A stretch of 64,000 nt of DNA from Bacteroidales bacterium. GTDB lineage: Bacteria; Bacteroidota; Bacteroidia; Bacteroidales; UBA932. Made by a program: the position numbers and the translations under genes. Below, one piece after another: positions 63,212 to 64,000 of this stretch. The notes below the pieces were generated by a model. The model saw nothing but the letters and a program-made list of their open reading frames with translations, searched no databases and was not told the origin of the DNA. Each line of letters starts with the position of its first letter. Positions within the stretch are counted from its first letter, which is position 1. The DNA is taken from the NCBI GenBank assembly GCA_017446775.1, contig JAFSQE010000001.1, positions 17,954 to 81,953 of the forward strand, read 5' to 3'.

Positions 63212-63231
63212 CCCCCTTCCCGGGAAGGGGG
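63212..63231. repeat. 20-bp perfect GC palindrome between the direct repeats
   Basis: CCCCCTTCCC/GGGAAGGGGG is fully self-complementary and is followed by TTGGGGGTTGGG. Similar C/G-rich palindromic spacers are scattered between genes in Bacteroidota genomes; a terminator role is doubtful because no T-run follows. Confidence 0.7.
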
Positions 63232-63258
63232 TTGGGGGTTGGGTAATTATAGGGGCCG

Positions 63259-63283
63259 GCAGGCTCCGGGTACAATAATGGCC
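63259..63283 (+). repeat. 25-bp direct repeat, copy 2
   Basis: Identical to copy 1 at 63169-63193. It also forms most of the left arm of the 25-bp inverted repeat with the tRNA-Leu 3' end (63262-63286 against 63292-63316). Confidence 0.85.
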
Positions 63284-63316
63284 AGGCAAAACCTGGCCAT
63301 TATTGTACCCGGAGCC
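63262..63316. repeat. Perfect 25-bp inverted repeat running into tRNA-Leu
   Basis: Arms 63262-63286 and 63292-63316 are perfect complements around the 5-base loop CAAAA. The right arm comprises the last 11 bases of the tRNA (part of the T stem, the acceptor strand and discriminator) plus 14 bases of trailer. The transcript hairpin would compete with the acceptor stem of the tRNA. Confidence 0.9.
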
Positions 63317-63389
63317 GGGGTCGAACCGGCACAGCCTCGCGGCCACTGGTGTTTGAGACCAGCGCGTCTACCGATTCCGCCATCCGGGC
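63306..63389 (-). tRNA. tRNA-Leu (anticodon CAA)
   Basis: An 84-base class II tRNA. Acceptor arms GCCCGGA and TCCGGGT pair (with one G-U at position 1-72), discriminator A. The anticodon stem CTGGT/ACCAG holds the loop CTCAAAC, so the anticodon is CAA (reads UUG). A long variable arm and T arm GCCGG-TTCGACC-CCGGC follow. CCA is not encoded. A promoter lies 50 bp upstream on the same strand. The 3' end is part of a perfect inverted repeat. Confidence 0.95.
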
Positions 63390-63440
63390 ATTGAAACTAA
63401 GCGGCCGGGCCGCCGGTAGATCTCCCACTGGAAGTGCCTG

Positions 63441-63471
63441 CAAAGGTATGCCATTTTTCTGAAATTACAAA
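63441..63471 (-). promoter_or_regulatory. Promoter of tRNA-Leu
   Basis: On the minus strand TTTG (63471-63468), 19-bp spacer, TACCTTTG (63448-63441), both exact matches. Predicted start near 63435 gives a 5' leader of about 45 nt before the mature tRNA. Confidence 0.75.
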
Positions 63472-63483
63472 TCGCCTGCTTAC

Positions 63484-63571
63484 TGCTCCCAATGGTGAAG
63501 AAAATCTTCCATTGGCAGCAAAAACGGCCTATTTTGCTCCCAATGGCAACAAAATAACGCCATTGGGAGCA
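63484..63571. repeat. Two tandem hairpins built from TGCTCCCAATGG
   Basis: The 12-mer TGCTCCCAATGG occurs at 63484 and 63535, and its complement at 63509 (one mismatch) and 63559 (exact). Hairpin 1 spans 63484-63520; hairpin 2 spans 63535-63571 with perfect 13-bp arms and an 11-base loop. They lie just after the aroA stop and before the tRNA promoter. They may end aroA transcription, though the T-run is displaced. Confidence 0.75.
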
Positions 63572-63578
63572 GGCCCCC

Positions 63579-64000
63579 TTATTTAATAGGAAAATCTGGC
63601 CAGAAACGGTTGATACAATCGGTGTCGTCTACATCTATCAGCCCCTCGCAGATCTTGCGGGCGGCCAGCAGCGACATAGCAAGGCGATAGTCGCCGTGAG
63701 AGCTTACTCGCTCCCCTTTCAGCGTCTTGCCAAAATAGCCTTTGACATAGATGGCGTCGTTTTCAAGTGTGATTTCCGCCCCCAGACGGGAGAATTCATC
63801 CACATAGAACTGTTCTTTGACCCCCAGCAGCCGCACGCCGTGTATACAGCTCTCCCCCTCGCAACGCAGCGCCAGCAGAATCAGCGGTCCCAGCAGGTCG
63901 GCACACGGGGCGATATCGCACTCAAAGGCCGCCATCACCGTGCGCATGGCAGAATGATAACCGATGCTGTCGGTAAGATATTCCATCTCCGGATCGGTGT
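63579..64000 (-). CDS. aroA: 3-phosphoshikimate 1-carboxyvinyltransferase, C-terminal part (5' end outside window)
   Basis: The frame remains open to the right edge. The visible ~140 residues match the end of EPSP synthase: GVKEQFYVDEFSRLGAEI (equivalent of the KETDR block), SSHGDYRLAMSLLAARKI (equivalent of the GDHRMAM block), and VDDTDCINRFWPDFP at the C-terminus. The enzyme joins shikimate 3-phosphate and phosphoenolpyruvate in aromatic amino-acid synthesis. Two usually conserved positions differ here (Tyr for His in the GD-R block, Gln-Phe for Thr-Asp after KE), so this is a divergent Bacteroidota form. Assignment is good but rests on the C-terminal third. Confidence 0.82.
   Translation of the reverse strand, partial: TDPEMEYLTDSIGYHSAMRTVMAAFECDIAPCADLLGPLILLALRCEGESCIHGVRLLGVKEQFYVDEFSRLGAEITLENDAIYVKGYFGKTLKGERVSSHGDYRLAMSLLAARKICEGLIDVDDTDCINRFWPDFPIK

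Noticed and set aside
63169..63316. Integration attachment site (attL/attR) at the tRNA-Leu 3' end
   Set aside because: The copy adjoining the tRNA is inverted relative to it, whereas integrase att duplications are direct repeats; no integrase gene is present in the window.
63167..63394. A 75-codon plus-strand frame across the repeats and the tRNA
   Set aside because: It is made of the repeated 25-mer and the tRNA complement and has no protein-like pattern.

Overview
This 64 kb window comes from a Bacteroidota genome, most likely a GC-rich member of the Bacteroidales. The evidence is a SusC/SusD locus, a DUF4249/TonB-receptor pair, GldH, DUF3109 and RicT-like proteins, the gene order purH-mreBCD-mrdA-rodA, and repeated promoter elements of the Bacteroidota type (TTTG or TTG, about 20 bp, TAnnTTTG) with few Shine-Dalgarno sequences. 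GC content and protein content would suit an Alistipes-like or related gut lineage, but family cannot be fixed from this sequence alone. No insertion sequence, prophage or CRISPR array is visible.

Layout. 1-1627: 3' end of topA followed by an Lrp/AsnC regulator. 1628-18725: a polysaccharide-utilization-type locus. A GntR-type regulator with a periplasmic-binding-protein-like sensor faces away from an operon of nine genes: two tandem SusC-like porins, one SusD lipoprotein, an exported dihydrodipicolinate-synthase-fold aldolase, a short-chain dehydrogenase, two clan GH-A hydrolases, an MFS transporter and a surface-type lipoprotein. 18703-22119: a TonB receptor and a DUF4249 lipoprotein on the other strand. 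22220-23728: a phosphoribosyltransferase-fold ORF with a damaged-looking N-terminus beside an AT-rich lipoprotein gene. 23813-36478: housekeeping (ispD; purH; the mreBCD-mrdA-rodA elongasome operon; gcvP; lgt; a methyltransferase). 36549-44381: pgk, a strong bidirectional terminator, then an opposite-strand operon with two Tat-type Gfo/Idh/MocA oxidoreductases alternating with two DUF1080 (3-keto-glycoside hydrolase-like) proteins. 44512-50477: smpB, a BACON-type lipoprotein, miaA, frr, pyrH, an sdhC without sdhAB, DUF2007 and two membrane proteins of unknown role. 50480-60981: hemW, DUF3109, trmB, gldH, ricT-like, holB-like, a U32 peptidase-family protein, a TPR protein, ccsA/resB and an alkyltransferase. 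61084-64000: an S41 peptidase-like lipoprotein, a glutathione peroxidase/OhrR-type pair, tRNA-Leu(CAA) set in unusual repeats, and the 3' end of aroA.

How the genes work together. Two unrelated glycan systems stand out. The 1.6-18.7 kb locus looks like a complete sense-import-degrade unit whose unusual element is a secreted Schiff-base aldolase, which suggests a substrate carrying a 2-keto (ulosonic or lactylated) sugar acid. The 37.9-44.4 kb operon looks like the oxidation-first route in which a glycoside is oxidised at C3 and then cleaved by a 3-keto-hydrolase. The other signals are in DNA structure: a 25-bp perfect inverted repeat built from the 3' end of tRNA-Leu, twin ATCG-N4-CGAT sites around the glutathione-peroxidase promoter, a mirror-image pair of start regions at 49.54-49.61 kb, and several convergent genes whose 3' ends overlap.
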